From: Chara braunii
Lineage: Eukaryota > Streptophyta > Charophyceae > Charales > Characeae
NCBI GenBank assembly: GCA_003427395.1
Contig: BFEA01000616.1
Coordinates: 295,278-315,459, forward strand
Length of the DNA: 20,182 nucleotides
Direction of reading: 5' to 3'
The position numbers and the translations under genes are program-made. The notes below the pieces were generated by a model, which did no database searches, was not told the origin of the DNA, and saw only the letters and a program-made list of their open reading frames with translations. Positions 1 through 8,427 of the stretch are shown here, in pieces. Every line of letters begins with the position of its first letter. Positions within the stretch are counted from its first letter, which is position 1.

Positions 1-86
<86 letters not shown>
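1..86. repeat. (TC)n microsatellite
   Basis: An uninterrupted TC dinucleotide tract runs from the window edge, so its true length is unknown. Confidence 0.98.
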
Positions 87-89
<3 letters not shown>

Positions 90-1391
90 ATTCCCCTTAC
101 CTGTGTAGGGATCGACTGGGTTTAACGACCGCAATGCCTCGACTTGGGCTTGCATGGGGAAGACGAAACATCGAGGCAATCTCATGGGCGTGTGGTGTGT
201 TGACGATGAGCCCGGTAGCGGCAACGACTACCGGTCGGTAGCTGCTACTAGGAGGCGGCTCACTAACTGCCTTGTGCACGACGATCATCAAAACGTTTGG
301 TATCTTGGTAACAAAATAACAATCCTATTAGCAAAAAAAAACTCAAACGACACAAGTTGCTTAATTTCTCCTATGAAGACGTTAACGTGTCACTCATTTA
401 TCCCAGGGTTCGTGCTGCTTATGGCACAGACCTTCTACGGGAGTGGCGCCTACTTGCATCTCACTCAAAGACTAGTTCCTAACAGGTTAGACTTCTTCTG
501 GTCACAACCTTTTAAAAGTTGGAGGCACCTAAAGCGGCCATCTAAGAGGTTTGTCAATTCAACCCCCTTTTGAAAAAGACTCTGAGGGTAGCTGAAGCAT
601 CCCATAGCTTTCGTTACCCATTTCCCTATGAGGTAGGTTGAGGTACCCCTCCCCCTCGCTCGAGCGCGAAGCCCGGATCTCAAAGTTTGGACAATCACCA
701 CCGAGTCGACAAAGTACCTCCCTCGAAACTTCGGGTCTATATGAGCGGACCCACACCCCGAGTCGTTAATGGGGCCGACTCCTAAAGCAACTATCCCCCA
801 ACCCAGCCCCTTCTTAGAGAGACGGATTGTGCCAACCAAGCGCAACCTTGCATGTACCCGTCTCCTCTCATAAAAGGTAATATAGACGAAATTGAAATCG
901 GACCACGAGTTCCTTTTCGGATCCTATAAAAGTTTACCCATTTTTAGACACAAATTCATTGAGCGAATATGCAGGCAAGAGACAAGTTGATAGGAGATCC
1001 CCTTAAAACACCCCAACAGATATAGTCAGCCCTCCTTGCATGTAAATCATTTTACGTACTTGCATAGTGTCACTCAAAGATAACCAAACGAGTCTATAAA
1101 ATCCTGCAACCCGTATTTTCGTCAGACCCGATCTTTTCACACGCATGAACACACAATCTCTACCGTACCTTTTACACTTAAATCTTCAATGAAAAGAAGG
1201 GTTGAACAAAGTGTGGGCTCGCAGAGGTGTGAAGGGGAATCAAAGTCACTAATTGACCTTGAGTGAAGTGGTGCCGAATGCGCCGAGTCTCCCGAGTCAC
1301 TCGAGAAAGTCAAGTAGAAAAATATTAATTTAGTCGAAATAAAATCGAGGTCCCAATGTAAGGTCCATGCCAACCACTAGTCCCAACCCCG
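87..1391. other. Non-coding stretch, nothing recognised
   Basis: The open frames here are short and overlap on both strands. None shows a domain, a compositional signature or a repeat partner that I recognise. Two TATAAAA-like strings (near 926 and 1094) have nothing convincing downstream. Confidence 0.5.
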
Positions 1392-1532
1392 GACTGCCAC
1401 GACAACTGTGGGGTTCCTGAGCACCCTTCCACAACACATTGCAGTCCTCCAACTCGAGGCTCGGACTACCACTGGCGAGTGTGGGATTCCCGAGCACCCA
1501 TCTGTAACACATTTAGTCATCCAACTCCAGCC
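1392..1532. repeat. Tandem duplication, ~73-bp unit, two copies
   Basis: Segments 1392-1460 and 1465-1532 align end to end. Both contain GGACTNCCAC, a TGTGGGNTTCC block, GAGCACCC, and an AACACATT...CATCCAACTC-type end. Divergence is roughly 20-25%, so the duplication is old. No function is apparent. Confidence 0.75.
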
Positions 1533-1699
1533 CCTGATTGCGACAAATAATGTTATAGTAATATTATTGTGGGTATGACTTAGACCAAGCGAGTCACAAA
1601 GTGCAATTGGAGACCCTGCAACCTACTAGTTCGCCCGTCTTTCGGATCAGGAATAGTACGTCCCGACGAGGTACTAGGTATGCCTCGTGGGAACCTGTC

Positions 1700-1911
1700 C
1701 TGTCGTAAGGGACCGTGAGACGTATGATTTGCGCACCCGGCTAGAGACGTGAGGTGATAACGCGACCACTCCCGTCTCGAGCGTTCGCAAAATTATTTAC
1801 TTGTTATCCCAAATTGTGTCTGGTTTTGTTTTCTTTACCCCCTGCGTGATCTGGCAGGGAGGGCTCTCGCCTTCTGCAAAAAAGGTGAGAGATGATACGC
1901 TCGACAGGTGA
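1700..1911. repeat. Diverged dispersed repeat R1, copy a
   Basis: This aligns in the same orientation with 3797-4012 over its whole length. Shared blocks include GTAAGGGAC/GTAGGGGAC, GCACCCGG, GAGGTGA, TCTCGA and a GGACTCTCGCC-like block. Identity is roughly two thirds by eye. It could be a relic of long terminal repeats or a non-coding transposon. I see no TG...CA ends and no coding remnant between the two copies. Confidence 0.7.
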
Positions 1912-2007
1912 CGTCGTTGCCCAGGATCTCCTTAGAACCGTAGCCCCAAGGTAGATCAAAGACCAACCACTATGAACCCGCGATTTTGGAAGAGGAGGGA
2001 TGAAGTG

Positions 2008-2083
2008 TCATACCTTGTAGTAGTTCTTCACAACGACAAATTTAGTCATACCTTGTAGTAGTTCTTCACAACGTCAAATTTAG
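2008..2083. repeat. Tandem duplication, 38-bp unit, two copies
   Basis: 2008-2045 and 2046-2083 are perfect neighbours differing at one base (ACGACAAA versus ACGTCAAA). Such low divergence means a recent duplication or slippage event. Confidence 0.95.
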
Positions 2084-3796
2084 TGTTCGCCATGTGTCGA
2101 AACTACGTGAACGATATAGTGGTTTTATCTAACGATGTTTTTGTGCTACAATAAACGACATGGTCCATTTTCGTTCGTCCATCATTATCGTTGAGACCGG
2201 GCGAACATGTTTTGGTGTTTGAGAAATGACATATTCATTGTTAAGGAATTTGAGGAAGAAGAGTGTCGCCTCCGGGAGCGATCAGCAGGTGATGTGGTGA
2301 AACTTTATGCTATTATTTGATGGCGCATTTAGACCAGTTTTATGGGATGTGTCAAAGTTGAGCGTGGGTTTTCTCTTGAATCGTAGGCGAACTTCCGTAC
2401 ATATGTGGAATGTCTTCTAGAGTCTGACGCATTTCATGGCTATATCGTGTACTTCTATCGAGTCAGCAACACGAGAAGGTATCCGTGAGTTAACAATGGA
2501 TGCCGTTTATAAGCGAGCATTTTGGTTTTATGCAGATACGAGACATTTGCGCACACCATGCTTCAACTTTCAGGGATAACACAAAAATAAAATCTTTAGT
2601 TATGACCAACTGAATGGATAGTATTCAGATGGCCTCGATGATCGTACTATCATATTTTGGCATTGAGAGGTAACCATACATACATAATTACAAAGGTTAC
2701 AAGCAAGCGTTGGTTGAGTTAAAATGTTCAACTTGTGAGAGATGTGAGAAAATGTCATTTGAATGCCTACCAATTTGCAATCGCGCGGATGGTGGTTATG
2801 ACACATGAGTGAAAGGGTTGCGCAACCTAGCAGACTCTTTCGTCCAGCGAGTTCGTTAGTTTCACGATTCTAAGAATCGTGCACGAAAGTTGCACAATTC
2901 AGAGAGATGAAGTACATCTTTAAACGCAATCGTCATAATATATTGATAGTTAGTCAATCCAACCCCTGCGATAACATCCTGGAGTTACGCAAAGGGGAGC
3001 ATAGCAGGTATGTTGAACTTGCTCTATAAACTTATGCGGTGTGGTTTAAACACTTGACATTTGACTTATGTGTGTATGTTTCAATTAGTAGAACTATGAT
3101 GGACATAAGGCTGTGAAACTTATCAACAGATTTACCCATACATTAGACTGTAAGCTTTATAAACATCTTCGCTTAATGAGAAGTGAACATATGATCTCTT
3201 CGGTCATATCGGGGATATGATAAAGTAGCTTTGGCAGATTAGCACATCAAGTCAAACTTGGTTAAGGTCAAACTTGTGCAGGGATAGGGTTCTTCGCTAT
3301 GCGGCCCGAACCGATCTCGTGCTATTCAAGTCTGAATGTATTCCACTTTTGTGTGGATTATTTGTTTTCGAGGTCACACCATTTTGCCGATGATTTGGGA
3401 CATGTGATAGTCGCGAAGACGATCTTCTTACGAAAGTATATGTTTTTCTATTAAACTATATCGTTGTTGTTATAATTTTTCTTTTGAGTTATATGTTTAA
3501 GGGACAATGATTATTTGTGGGTTTCACGCTTGGTTGGGACCATCCTAGCCAACCGACGTCTTACTTGTACTTAGGGGATCAATGCCCTAGGGAAAAAATA
3601 ACCTTTGAATCCAATTGGTATTCTAACCATGCGTACCTATACTATAGCGAAACGAGCAAATGCCCTCGACAGATCTACCTCTGGGATTGCATATAAAAAA
3701 ACTTAACACGTGGGTCAGTATCTCGATTAGGATACGCCCCTAAGGGTGATGACAATTCCTTAAGGAATGTAAGTTGTGCCTCACAAAAACTTGTCT
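2084..3796. other. Non-coding stretch, nothing recognised
   Basis: Moderately AT-rich DNA with only short, unsupported open frames. A 19-bp palindrome lies at 2863-2881 and a short direct repeat (GTCAAACTTG) recurs near 3250 and 3267. Neither is beyond chance. Confidence 0.5.
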
Positions 3797-4012
3797 TCTC
3801 GTAGGGGACTGCGAGAGGTACGGCTGGTGCACCCGGTTAGAGGAGCGAGGTGACAAAGCTACCTCGTCCATCTCGACGGTTTGCGGAATTACTTACGCGT
3901 TGTCCCTAAGTGGTATTTCGTTTTGTTTTTTTTATCTCCCTACACGACATGGTCGAGAGGACTCTCGCCGTTTGAGAAAAATACTAGAGTTGATGCGCTT
4001 GACAATGGGGCG
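3797..4012. repeat. Diverged dispersed repeat R1, copy b
   Basis: Direct-orientation partner of 1700-1911, offset by about 2,096 bp. The 118-codon open frame crossing this copy is not conserved in copy a and is taken as chance. Confidence 0.7.
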
Positions 4013-4734
4013 AATTTGCGTCGGGTTTCCAATTCGCCCACGACGTCCACCACTAATGGTACCCTGTGACTGGTCCGAGGGCTCCACAGGGTTCGATAGA
4101 CTCGGATCATGGGAGTTTGACTTTCGATGAACCCTGTTTTGGCCGGCCTGATACATACCTTTTTTGCTTTTTGTGCCTGTTACAACGTGCGGCCTAGGAT
4201 ACCCACCACATTATGTTATTCTTGTTTTTTTTAACTAGCTCTTTGTTGAATTTGCGATGAGGTGTTTTTTTATTTTTTTTTCTGCTTATTTCAAACAAAA
4301 ACTATGACACAGTCGCAATTTCCTTTTCTAGTTGCACCTAAAAAGGTCACTTTTTGTGATGCCTTCTAAATATTTTTTTTTATTTTTACCGAGTTAGGTG
4401 TTGCTTTCATTAGGGTGATTCTATCTCTTTTCTTGGACACAATGGTTCCCAAAACAAACTTGAGTTTATCTCCTTTGTAGCGGATGTCGAACCCAACTCC
4501 CAACTCGTATAATTATTTAAGAAACAAAACAAGATGTTTTATCTTTTATTGAGCGCCATATTGCGAGTTTGCATTTTTGTCTTTTCGGTAATTGCAGTTT
4601 GATCCTATGGTAACAATAAATGTCAATTTCTTGTTTTTTTTTATGGCATTGTGATTTGTCGTACCACATTAATTTTTTTGTTGAAAAGTTTGTGAGCTTA
4701 TTATTAAGGCCAACCTGACACTGTGAGGTTTTAG
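4013..4734. other. T-rich non-coding stretch
   Basis: Multiple T runs of 7-10 lie between 4200 and 4680 on the plus strand. No coding, RNA or transposon signature is recognisable. Confidence 0.5.
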
Positions 4735-5267
4735 CCTCCTGCGTACTATGTCTCCTCTCGTCGACTGTTCCTATATTCCATGGGCGGTCTGTTGGGTCCT
4801 AGTGCTTTCAGACTAACATCGGCCATAAAGCATACTAAGGCTCACTCTCATCAACCGTTCCATTCCATCGGCAAGCTGTCTTAGGGAGGCGCTCTCATCT
4901 AACCCCTCCCGTGCCTACCGGGCGACCCCCCCAGATCTCCAACTAGCAACGGGCCCACCTAATCTCTACTCTCAACCCCAAGAGCCCGTACCAACCTTCT
5001 GTACTGTCCTGGTGCTTTCAGACTAACATTGACCATAGAGCATACTAAGTCTCACTCTCATCAACCGTTGCATTCCATCGGCGAGCTGTCTTAGGAAGGA
5101 GCCCTCATCTACCTCTCCTGTGCCTACCGGCTGACCCCCCCAGATCTCCAACTAGCAACGGGCCCACCTAATCTCTACTCTCAACCCCAAGAGCCCTTAC
5201 CAACCCCGACCACAGAGCGTACCAAGTCTCCTCTCATTGACTGTTCCTGATTCTATAGGTGAGGTGT
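4735..5267. repeat. Satellite-like tandem repeat, ~210-bp monomer
   Basis: Two nearly complete monomers sit 209-210 bp apart. GTGCTTTCAGACTAACAT is at 4802 and 5012, and AGATCTCCAACTAGCAACGG is at 4933 and 5142. Partial monomers flank them: a degraded one at about 4735-4800 (TACTATGTCTCCTCTCGTCGACTG) and a truncated one at 5208-5267 that lacks about 33 bp. The 3' two thirds of the two full monomers is almost identical, while the first third is more diverged. Confidence 0.9.
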
Positions 5268-5716
5268 AAGTCTCTCCGCCCGCATCCCACTACGTGAAGG
5301 AATTTGAACACACACCCTCAACCATGCAAATCTACCGTCGAACCTACCGAGATACTACGGAAACCGTGACTAACCGACTTGTGTGCAATGCTGAAACGGA
5401 AGGCAATTTGAAATGAACCATCATCCCAAGTGTACAAGCTCTCAAACAACCCCATGAACCAAGAGCATCACGCAAACATCTCATAGCCCAGACCCAACAT
5501 ACATCAACCATGGCCTAGGGCCCCTGGGTGGTGCGCAAGCAGCGTCTGTAATAGCTTAGTACATGCGTCAGCCCAGGTGGATTTGCAGATGGGTATACAT
5601 ATAAACGTCCGCTGGTGTCCATGCGCATGGTACGCGGAGTTTTGAACCCGCCACCTCAAACCACAATGCGCATTTCCAACCGGTGAATTCCTTACTTCTC
5701 CCTGAAAACCTAAAAG
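5268..5716. other. Non-coding stretch, nothing recognised
   Basis: No gene or RNA supported. The open frames on the minus strand here run through the poly(A) tract at 5731 as poly-F and are not credible. Confidence 0.45.
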
Positions 5717-5767
5717 GAAACGAAGGGCCCAAAAAAAAAAAAAAAAAAAAGAAAGAAACGAAGGGCC
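5717..5767 (+). mobile_element. Micro-retroposon: bare poly(A) with 13-bp target duplications
   Basis: GAAACGAAGGGCC occurs identically at 5717-5729 and 5755-5767. Between the two copies there is only a C, a run of 20 A and GAAA. This is the footprint expected of target-primed reverse transcription that copied only a poly(A) tail. Slippage or local duplication at an A tract is the alternative. Confidence 0.6.
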
Positions 5768-6084
5768 TCCCGTGCACGTACGTGGAGGCTGGAGGTGCTT
5801 ATTTTTCCGACCCATTCAAACTTGAAACGTTTGATAAGTCTGAGCGTATCTGGTCCAGATAGCATTCCGGATACGTGTGGAATGTTGAGCTGCGGAGCCA
5901 GGTCCAAAATCAACGTGAAACAAAACGGAAAAAATAAAATCCACCAGCTCGAGTTGCCTTAGTAATGCAGGAGAGGCCCTCTCCTATCTAGCAGAGCTCC
6001 CTTCCGCTCGTCCCATAACTGTAATCGTTCCTGAATTCAGCAACCGCTGCTGCAGTTGTCGAAAGCACCCTCCTCTTGCTGCAG

Positions 6085-6090
6085 TATATA
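6085..6090 (+). promoter_or_regulatory. TATA box of the U1 snRNA gene
   Basis: TATATA lies 26-31 bp upstream of the U1 5' end, where plant snRNA genes carry their TATA element. I did not find a clear plant upstream sequence element at the expected spacing. The nearest resemblance to RTCCCACATCG is GTCCCATAACT at 6010-6020, which is too far from the TATA box. Confidence 0.65.
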
Positions 6091-6115
6091 AGCCTCAAGC
6101 ATTCCCTTTCTCATC

Positions 6116-6275
6116 ATACTTACCTGGCCGGGGCACATCCGTGATCACGAAGGCGGATGGCCTAGGTTGCAGGGTTCCCATTGCACTTTGGGTCTCGCCT
6201 GGCCTAAGTCACACCCACTGCGGTGTTACTACGGCAGTATTTCTGGTAGAGGGGGCACGCGTACGCGCGGCCCCC
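6116..6275 (+). ncRNA. U1 spliceosomal snRNA
   Basis: U1 RNA pairs with 5' splice sites in the nuclear U1 snRNP. The gene begins with the invariant ATACTTACCTG, whose first bases base-pair with the 5' splice site. Stem-loop I carries GATCACGAAGG (6143-6153, U1-70K loop) closed by CATCCG/CGGATG (6136-6141 with 6154-6159). The basal helix can form from GGCCGGG (6126-6132) and CCTGGCC (6198-6204). Stem-loop II presents ATTGCACTTT (6180-6189, the U1A site) between CCC and GGG. Stem III pairs 6208-6215 with 6222-6229. The Sm site is ATTTCTGG (6239-6246). The terminal stem is GGGGGC/GCCCCC (6251-6256 with 6270-6275) with a TACG tetraloop. Length 160 nt is normal. All recognition loops are intact and the stems pair, so a working gene or a recent copy is likely. 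GGCCTAGG after stem I is plant-like. I infer the 3' end from the stem. Confidence 0.93.
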
Positions 6276-6416
6276 AAAAATAAATGCAAAAGAGGAAGTG
6301 AAAGAAGGACAGCGGACGAGGAAAAGTATAGAAAAGACTGGCAAAAGGGGGGGGAAATTAGCAGTGGGAACGAGAATGGTTGGACGATATATGAGAGGCA
6401 GGGTGAAGGGCAAACT

Positions 6417-6485
6417 AGAGTTGTATATATTGGATGCTCCGCCCCCCAGGAAAAAAAAAAAAAGAGAGTTGTATCCATTGGGTGC
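6417..6485 (+). mobile_element. Micro-retroposon with ~21-bp direct repeats
   Basis: A 21-bp sequence beginning AGAGTTGTAT and ending TGC occurs at 6417-6437 and 6465-6485 (18 of 21 match). Only 27 bp lies between: TCCGCCCCCCAGG, 13 A and a G. The tail and flanking repeats fit a severely 5'-truncated retroposon. The mismatches indicate age or an alternative local duplication. Confidence 0.5.
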
Positions 6486-6739
6486 GTTGTAGGAAACCCG
6501 TCTAGGCACCGAAGGCTATTTACAGTGTTTTGGACAGTGTGATGATGAGAGGGTATAACTCTACTGATTAATCTTCTTGCACAGCTCTTGGTCATTGAGC
6601 CTGTAGGTAGTTTTTTAGTTTCTAAAGGCTTAGCCGTTTTGCTTAAATGCTGGCGGAAAGTGACATGGCCCATTTATTTTAGGCAACTGAGCACGGGTCG
6701 ATAGTAGTTTAGTTACTTTAGGATGGATGAGCGACAGTG

Positions 6740-6805
6740 CAATGATCTGCTGCCGTCGTCCCCCGAACAGTGCATTGAAAAACAACATCACACGTGCATG
6801 CCATG

Positions 6806-6806
<1 letters not shown>
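6740..6806. repeat. Foldback-type repeat, left copy
   Basis: 6773-6806 is the inverted counterpart of 7246-7279 (32 of 34 match). The adjacent 6740-6768 is instead a direct-orientation match to 7275-7307, which holds CAATGATCTG..ACCGTCGT. The two loci are therefore the same element with an inner segment flipped. No transposase or clear ends. Confidence 0.6.
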
Positions 6807-6836
<30 letters not shown>

Positions 6837-6837
6837 N
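6807..6837. repeat. Poly(T) tract ending in an N gap
   Basis: A long T run ends at an undetermined base (6837), then directly joins a duplicate of sequence from 8855. The tract length and the junction are both untrustworthy. Confidence 0.85.
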
Positions 6838-7009
6838 CTTGACACTGAAACTGAAGGATAGCAAAGGCCTCCCCGGGGGCACCAGGGAGGAAGCCGCATG
6901 TAGGCCCAGATTTGGAGAGGATCAGTTCTCATGCTCAGAAAGGGATTTCTGCCAGGGATAGGGCATGGGGTGGGAAGGGATCCGGGAAATCTGTGAAGGG
7001 GCGTAAGGG
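6838..7009 (-). repeat. Duplicate of the LINE 3' region (copy of 8855-9026)
   Basis: The 172 bases match 8855-9026 with about two differences (near 6935 and at 7007). They cover the end of ORF2 and the start of the 3' UTR of the LINE. The block is bounded by an N at 6837 and a Nextera junction at 7010, so a mis-joined read pair or a wrongly filled gap is more likely than a second genomic insertion. Confidence 0.85.
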
Positions 7010-7047
7010 CTGTCTCTTATACACATCTAGATGTGTATAAGAGACAG
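7010..7047. other. Back-to-back Tn5/Nextera mosaic ends (library artefact)
   Basis: CTGTCTCTTATACACATCT is followed immediately by its reverse complement, 38 bp in all. This is the circularisation junction of Nextera mate-pair libraries and not genomic DNA. Sequence on either side need not be contiguous in the genome. Confidence 0.97.
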
Positions 7048-7640
7048 GGACTAACCAGCCCAGGTAAATTCAATATTGTGTGTCTAATCTGACATCCGTG
7101 GGTGGCCTTTTCAGCCCAGGGTGGCCTTGAAGGCTTGCCTTGAGGGAACCCCCAATATAGCAAACGCGTGTGTAATAAAACACAGCGGTTGCTTTTGCAA
7201 GCGTGGGCCCCACAGCGTTTGCGGTCCGGTCAGAGTGTGATATATGCATGGCATTCACGTGTGATGCTGTTTTTCAATGATCTGATACCGTCGTTCGCCC
7301 GCCGAACACAACGCGCCGTGATTACAGCTCTACCTAACCGGAAATTTAGCTTGTATGCATTCAGTTTTGGGGTGCGCTATGTTCGGGGGAAGAGGGTAGT
7401 TGGCACAGACGGAACTCTACAGTAGCACCAAGTAGGATGGTGCCTTGTTTCTACACCAAATTTCTTTGAGCTTCAAGGGATTGTGGAAGATGAGGATAGA
7501 CCAGTGAAAGGAAGGGAAGCTGAACACGTTTTCCAGCAACAGCCCACTCAGGGTAATTGCCACTTATTGGTCATATCTTCCGGGCTGTTTGTGAGGAATT
7601 CCTGGCCTCCTTTTTCATTTGTAATAAAAGCTAATGATTC
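7048..7640. other. Unclassified stretch between artefact junctions
   Basis: No credible gene. It contains the right copy of the foldback repeat at 7246-7307. Its genomic adjacency to the sequence left of 7010 is unproven. Confidence 0.5.
7246..7307. repeat. Foldback-type repeat, right copy
   Basis: GCATGGCATTCACGTGTGAT and the following bases to 7279 are the inverted match of 6773-6806. The sequence carries on into CAATGATCTGATACCGTCGT, which matches 6740-6768 directly. Confidence 0.6.
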
Positions 7641-7642
7641 TT

Positions 7643-7718
7643 CCCCCCCCCCCCCAAAAAAAAAAGGAAAAGGAAAAGGAAAAAAGAAGAAGAAGAAAAA
7701 GAAGAAAAGAAAGTACTT
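7643..7718. repeat. Poly(C)/poly(A) and purine-rich tract
   Basis: A run of C, a run of A, then GGAAAA and GAA repeats, ending in AAGAAAGTACTT. That last 12-mer recurs after the poly(A) tail at 8276-8287, which makes it a candidate target-site duplication for the retroposon between them. Confidence 0.8.
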
Positions 7719-7841
7719 AAAAGTCAGGCAAAGGAACATTCACCAGGGGGGCTGCTGAACGGGGCTGGGTTAATAGATAAGGGGTGCTCCAGGACGGGAC
7801 AGGTGTCACTAGCAGCTCCATGGGACAATGGAGCCCAGGAC

Positions 7842-7879
7842 CTGTCTCTTATACACATCTAGATGTGTATAAGAGACAG
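7842..7879. other. Back-to-back Tn5/Nextera mosaic ends (library artefact)
   Basis: Same 38-bp perfect inverted junction as at 7010. The flanking sequence GGGACAATGGAGCCCAGGA occurs on both sides, as expected when two reads of one region are joined. Confidence 0.97.
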
Positions 7880-8001
7880 GGACAATGGAGCCCAGGACAG
7901 ACAAGATAAGTAACCACAGCCCCAGGAAACAACGATCTCAAGTGACGTGTTATGTGATGTATCAATGGGACGCTGGACCCGGTTTCCAGCAGGTGCCGCT
8001 C

Positions 8002-8039
8002 CTGTCTCTTATACACATCTAGATGTGTATAAGAGACAG
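8002..8039. other. Back-to-back Tn5/Nextera mosaic ends (library artefact)
   Basis: Third 38-bp junction. Read through on the plus strand it yields the spurious peptide SYTHLDVYKR, familiar from contaminated protein predictions. Confidence 0.97.
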
Positions 8040-8230
8040 TCCCTCCAGGACGGGACAGGTGTCACTAGCAGCTCCATGGGACAATGGAGCCCAGGACAGA
8101 CAAGACAAGTAACCACAGCCCCAGGAAACAACGATCTCAAGTGACGTGTTATGTGATGTATCAATGGGACGCTGGACCCGGTTTCCAGCAGGTGCCGCTC
8201 CCCACCAATAGATGGAGCAGAGAGTTCTCA

Positions 8231-8263
<33 letters not shown>

Positions 8264-8287
8264 AAGAAGAAGAAGAAGAAAGTACTT

Positions 8288-8412
8288 GCAAGATCGGATT
8301 GCCGTCAGCGCGGCGGTCGTGCGATGGCCGATTCTGCTCCTTTTTTTTTCTTTTTTTTTTCCGGGAAATCTGCTCCAAAATGGGATTTACCGAACGCCTA
8401 AACCAAAAACAG
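8288..8412. other. Unclassified spacer with a poly(T) tract
   Basis: Between the tail of the plus-strand retroposon and the presumed 3' end of the LINE. It holds a T-rich run at 8340-8360. No gene. Confidence 0.5.
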
Positions 8413-8427
8413 AAAAATGCTATGGAA
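8413..8427. repeat. Candidate target-site duplication of the LINE, 3' side
   Basis: AAAAATGCTATGGAA is identical to 16784-16798, just outside the other end of the LINE. A 15-bp exact match at both ends of the element is what target-primed insertion leaves. The A-rich start lowers its specificity. Confidence 0.5.

Larger units (their letters stand above)
7719..8275 (+). mobile_element. Poly(A)-tailed retroposon, disrupted by library artefacts
   Basis: The plus-strand body ends GCTCCCCACCAATAGATGG then AGCAGAGAGTTCTC and a long A tract from about 8230. AAGAAAGTACTT flanks it at 7707-7718 and 8276-8287. Its last ~80 bases (8140-8217) match in inverted orientation the LINE 3' UTR at 8490-8570, so it shares a tail with that LINE. 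The rest does not match the LINE, which suggests a SINE or another LINE family. Two mosaic-end junctions inside it are artefacts, and the blocks 7787-7841 and 7880-8001 are repeated at 8043-8097 and 8083-8204. The genomic element is therefore shorter than this span. No tRNA-like head is recognised. Confidence 0.6.

Noticed and set aside
465-845. 126-codon minus-strand open frame
   Set aside because: No domain, no partner copy, and overlapping frames on the other strand. It is consistent with chance.
2863-2881. Perfect palindrome CACGATTCTAAGAATCGTG
   Set aside because: A 9-bp arm with a 1-nt centre is not unlikely somewhere in 20 kb, and nothing nearby suggests a binding site.
6539-6568. TGATGATGA and CTGA near 6540-6565, resembling C and D boxes of a snoRNA
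   Set aside because: The boxes are only about 25 nt apart, there is no terminal stem, and no second box pair is present.
7483-7758. Open frames rich in Lys or Phe across poly(A) and poly(T) tracts (also at 8019-8462, 5504-5913 and 18213-18626)
   Set aside because: They are translations of homopolymers and library junctions, without protein-like composition.
7947-8144. 65-codon plus-strand open frame
   Set aside because: It reads through a Nextera junction and gives the known artefact peptide.
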